NCBI GenBank assembly: GCA_024697655.1
Contig: JAILFI010000104.1
Coordinates: 1 to 17,547 of the forward strand
Direction of reading: 5' to 3'
Source of the DNA: Clostridiales bacterium
GTDB taxonomy: Bacteria; Bacillota_A; Clostridia; Peptostreptococcales; Anaerovoracaceae
DNA length: 17,547 nucleotides
Part shown: positions 16,594 to 17,547 of the stretch, in pieces
Layout of the letters: every line of letters begins with the position of its first letter
Numbering within the stretch: the first letter of the stretch is position 1
Notes under the pieces: model-generated
What the model was told of the DNA's origin: nothing
Database searches by the model: none
What the model saw: only the letters and a program-made list of their open reading frames with translations
Translations under genes and position numbers: made by a program

Positions 16594-17547
16594 CAGCACA
16601 CCCAGAAAAGCACTCGATAAACTCAGTGCTTTCACCAAGGATGGAGCCGGCAGCCTGCTCGACAAAGCTGCGGCGATCGGTAAGAAAAAGCAAAAGAAAC
16701 CGGATCCGGGGCTGCTGCGCCCCGAGGAAATCGTCGACATGTTCTCTCTGTACGGGCGCAAACTGACGGAAATGGACCATCCGGTCGAGGAAGCTGTCCT
16801 CTATTACAAGCAAGGCGGCCGTTGTCTCAAGAACGCTTCCAGCGCCCCGCTCGGCAATCTGCAGTATGACGACATCCTGGACTGCACACATTTCTCGATC
16901 CCGGAAAAAGACTGGCTGCTCGATGAAAAAGAGATGCGCGCGATGATCCTCGCCCGGCCGCTTTACATCGGTCTGTGCCTGGCGATCCAGCGCCCCATCG
17001 AGGCAGTCCTCGACGACATGGCTATGATCATCGGCCAGAGTGTCCTTATCGCCCCGCGCGAAAAGAAAGCCATCGACAAGGCACTGCGCGGCCGGTACGC
17101 GGTCATGATCGATGATCAGAACGTCCTCGTCATCGGGCGGACGATGTACGAAGCGTTCACCGCGCTGACCGTTCTGGAAAAAGCTGCGGAACTCATGCTC
17201 AAAGCCGATGTGCTCGGCGGCGGCATCCCTGTCCCGCCCGCAAGAGCCGCGCTGGAGCACCGCATCTACACGATGAAGTACTCCAAAGCAGAGGAATCGC
17301 ACAAGCTTCTTGAGACCGCGAAAGCGCAGAACGAAGCGGAAGCAGCGCCTGCCGGCGCAGCGCCGGTCAAACCGGACGGCATGTCCGGCGATGAATGGAG
17401 CAAGCGCTGCCTGCTCGTGGAATACGGCAAAAAACTGCTGGAGACCGGCCTTGTGCAGGGCACCTGGGGCAACCTGTCCATCCGTCTCGACGACGAGTAT
17501 ATGCTCGTCACCCCGTCCGGGCTGGACTACAACCGCCTCACCCCGCT
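16586..17547 (+). CDS. Tandem class II aldolase/adducin-family protein (runs off window)
   Basis: About 320 codons are present and the 3' end lies beyond the window. A lysine-rich N-terminus (1-42) precedes a first aldolase-like domain (about 45-235). It keeps the framework MIIGQSVLIAPREKKAIDKA and VLVIGRTMYEAFTALTVLEK but lacks the zinc-binding histidines: the usual HG after the late strand reads DDQ (176-178), and no H-x3-H lies at the ARPLYIGLCLA segment. A linker (236-265) leads into a second domain that looks intact at its start: GTWGNLSIR (292-300) and LVTPSGLDYNRLTP (307-320). Active family members cleave a phosphorylated ketose or sugar acid to a C3 or C2 fragment. The first domain is probably structural or regulatory. 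The start has GGAGGA 5 nt upstream. Confidence 0.85.
   Translation, partial: MTDSTPRKALDKLSAFTKDGAGSLLDKAAAIGKKKQKKPDPGLLRPEEIVDMFSLYGRKLTEMDHPVEEAVLYYKQGGRCLKNASSAPLGNLQYDDILDCTHFSIPEKDWLLDEKEMRAMILARPLYIGLCLAIQRPIEAVLDDMAMIIGQSVLIAPREKKAIDKALRGRYAVMIDDQNVLVIGRTMYEAFTALTVLEKAAELMLKADVLGGGIPVPPARAALEHRIYTMKYSKAEESHKLLETAKAQNEAEAAPAGAAPVKPDGMSGDEWSKRCLLVEYGKKLLETGLVQGTWGNLSIRLDDEYMLVTPSGLDYNRLTP

Overview
The window looks like a chromosomal segment of a fairly GC-rich anaerobic Firmicute, most likely class Clostridia. The main evidence is a SCIFF peptide with its radical SAM maturase (a clostridial hallmark), a two-gene minimal SUF-type Fe-S system, a B12-dependent class II ribonucleotide reductase with tandem NrdR boxes, AGGAGG-type ribosome binding sites and sigma-A promoters with 17-bp spacers. 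I cannot name a genus. There is no sign of a phage, insertion sequence, CRISPR array, tRNA or rRNA.

Left part (1-5200). Two housekeeping genes lie on the minus strand: the 5' part of mreB (cell shape) and pyrG (CTP synthase). The 407-bp divergent region 2374-2780 is dense with regulation. It holds the pyrG promoter and a possible leader attenuator on the minus strand. On the plus strand it holds an nrdJ promoter whose -35/-10 spacer is occupied by an NrdR box, with a second box exactly 32 bp upstream. nrdJ (774 aa) follows and ends at a bidirectional terminator.

Middle part, minus strand (5200-9377). In transcription order this is a nitroreductase, smsC and smsB (SufC-like ATPase and SufB/D-like scaffold), then a separately promoted pair: the 47-aa SCIFF precursor scfA and the maturase scfB. 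scfA is the most interesting object here. It has five cysteines instead of the family's six. The missing cysteine, and the position five residues after it, correspond by alignment to the donor/acceptor pair of the thioether reported for a family member.

Right part, plus strand (9608-17547). An ECF-type sigma factor and a membrane-anchored beta-propeller protein form a likely regulator/sensor pair. A small lipoprotein follows with a near-consensus promoter and a strong terminator. Last is a TetR-led operon: tetR, a class III aminotransferase, an FGGY sugar kinase and a class II aldolase that runs off the window. The aldolase has a degenerate first aldolase domain followed by the start of an intact second one. 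I infer that this operon converts an amino-polyol or similar compound to a phosphorylated ketose that is then cleaved; the substrate cannot be read from sequence.
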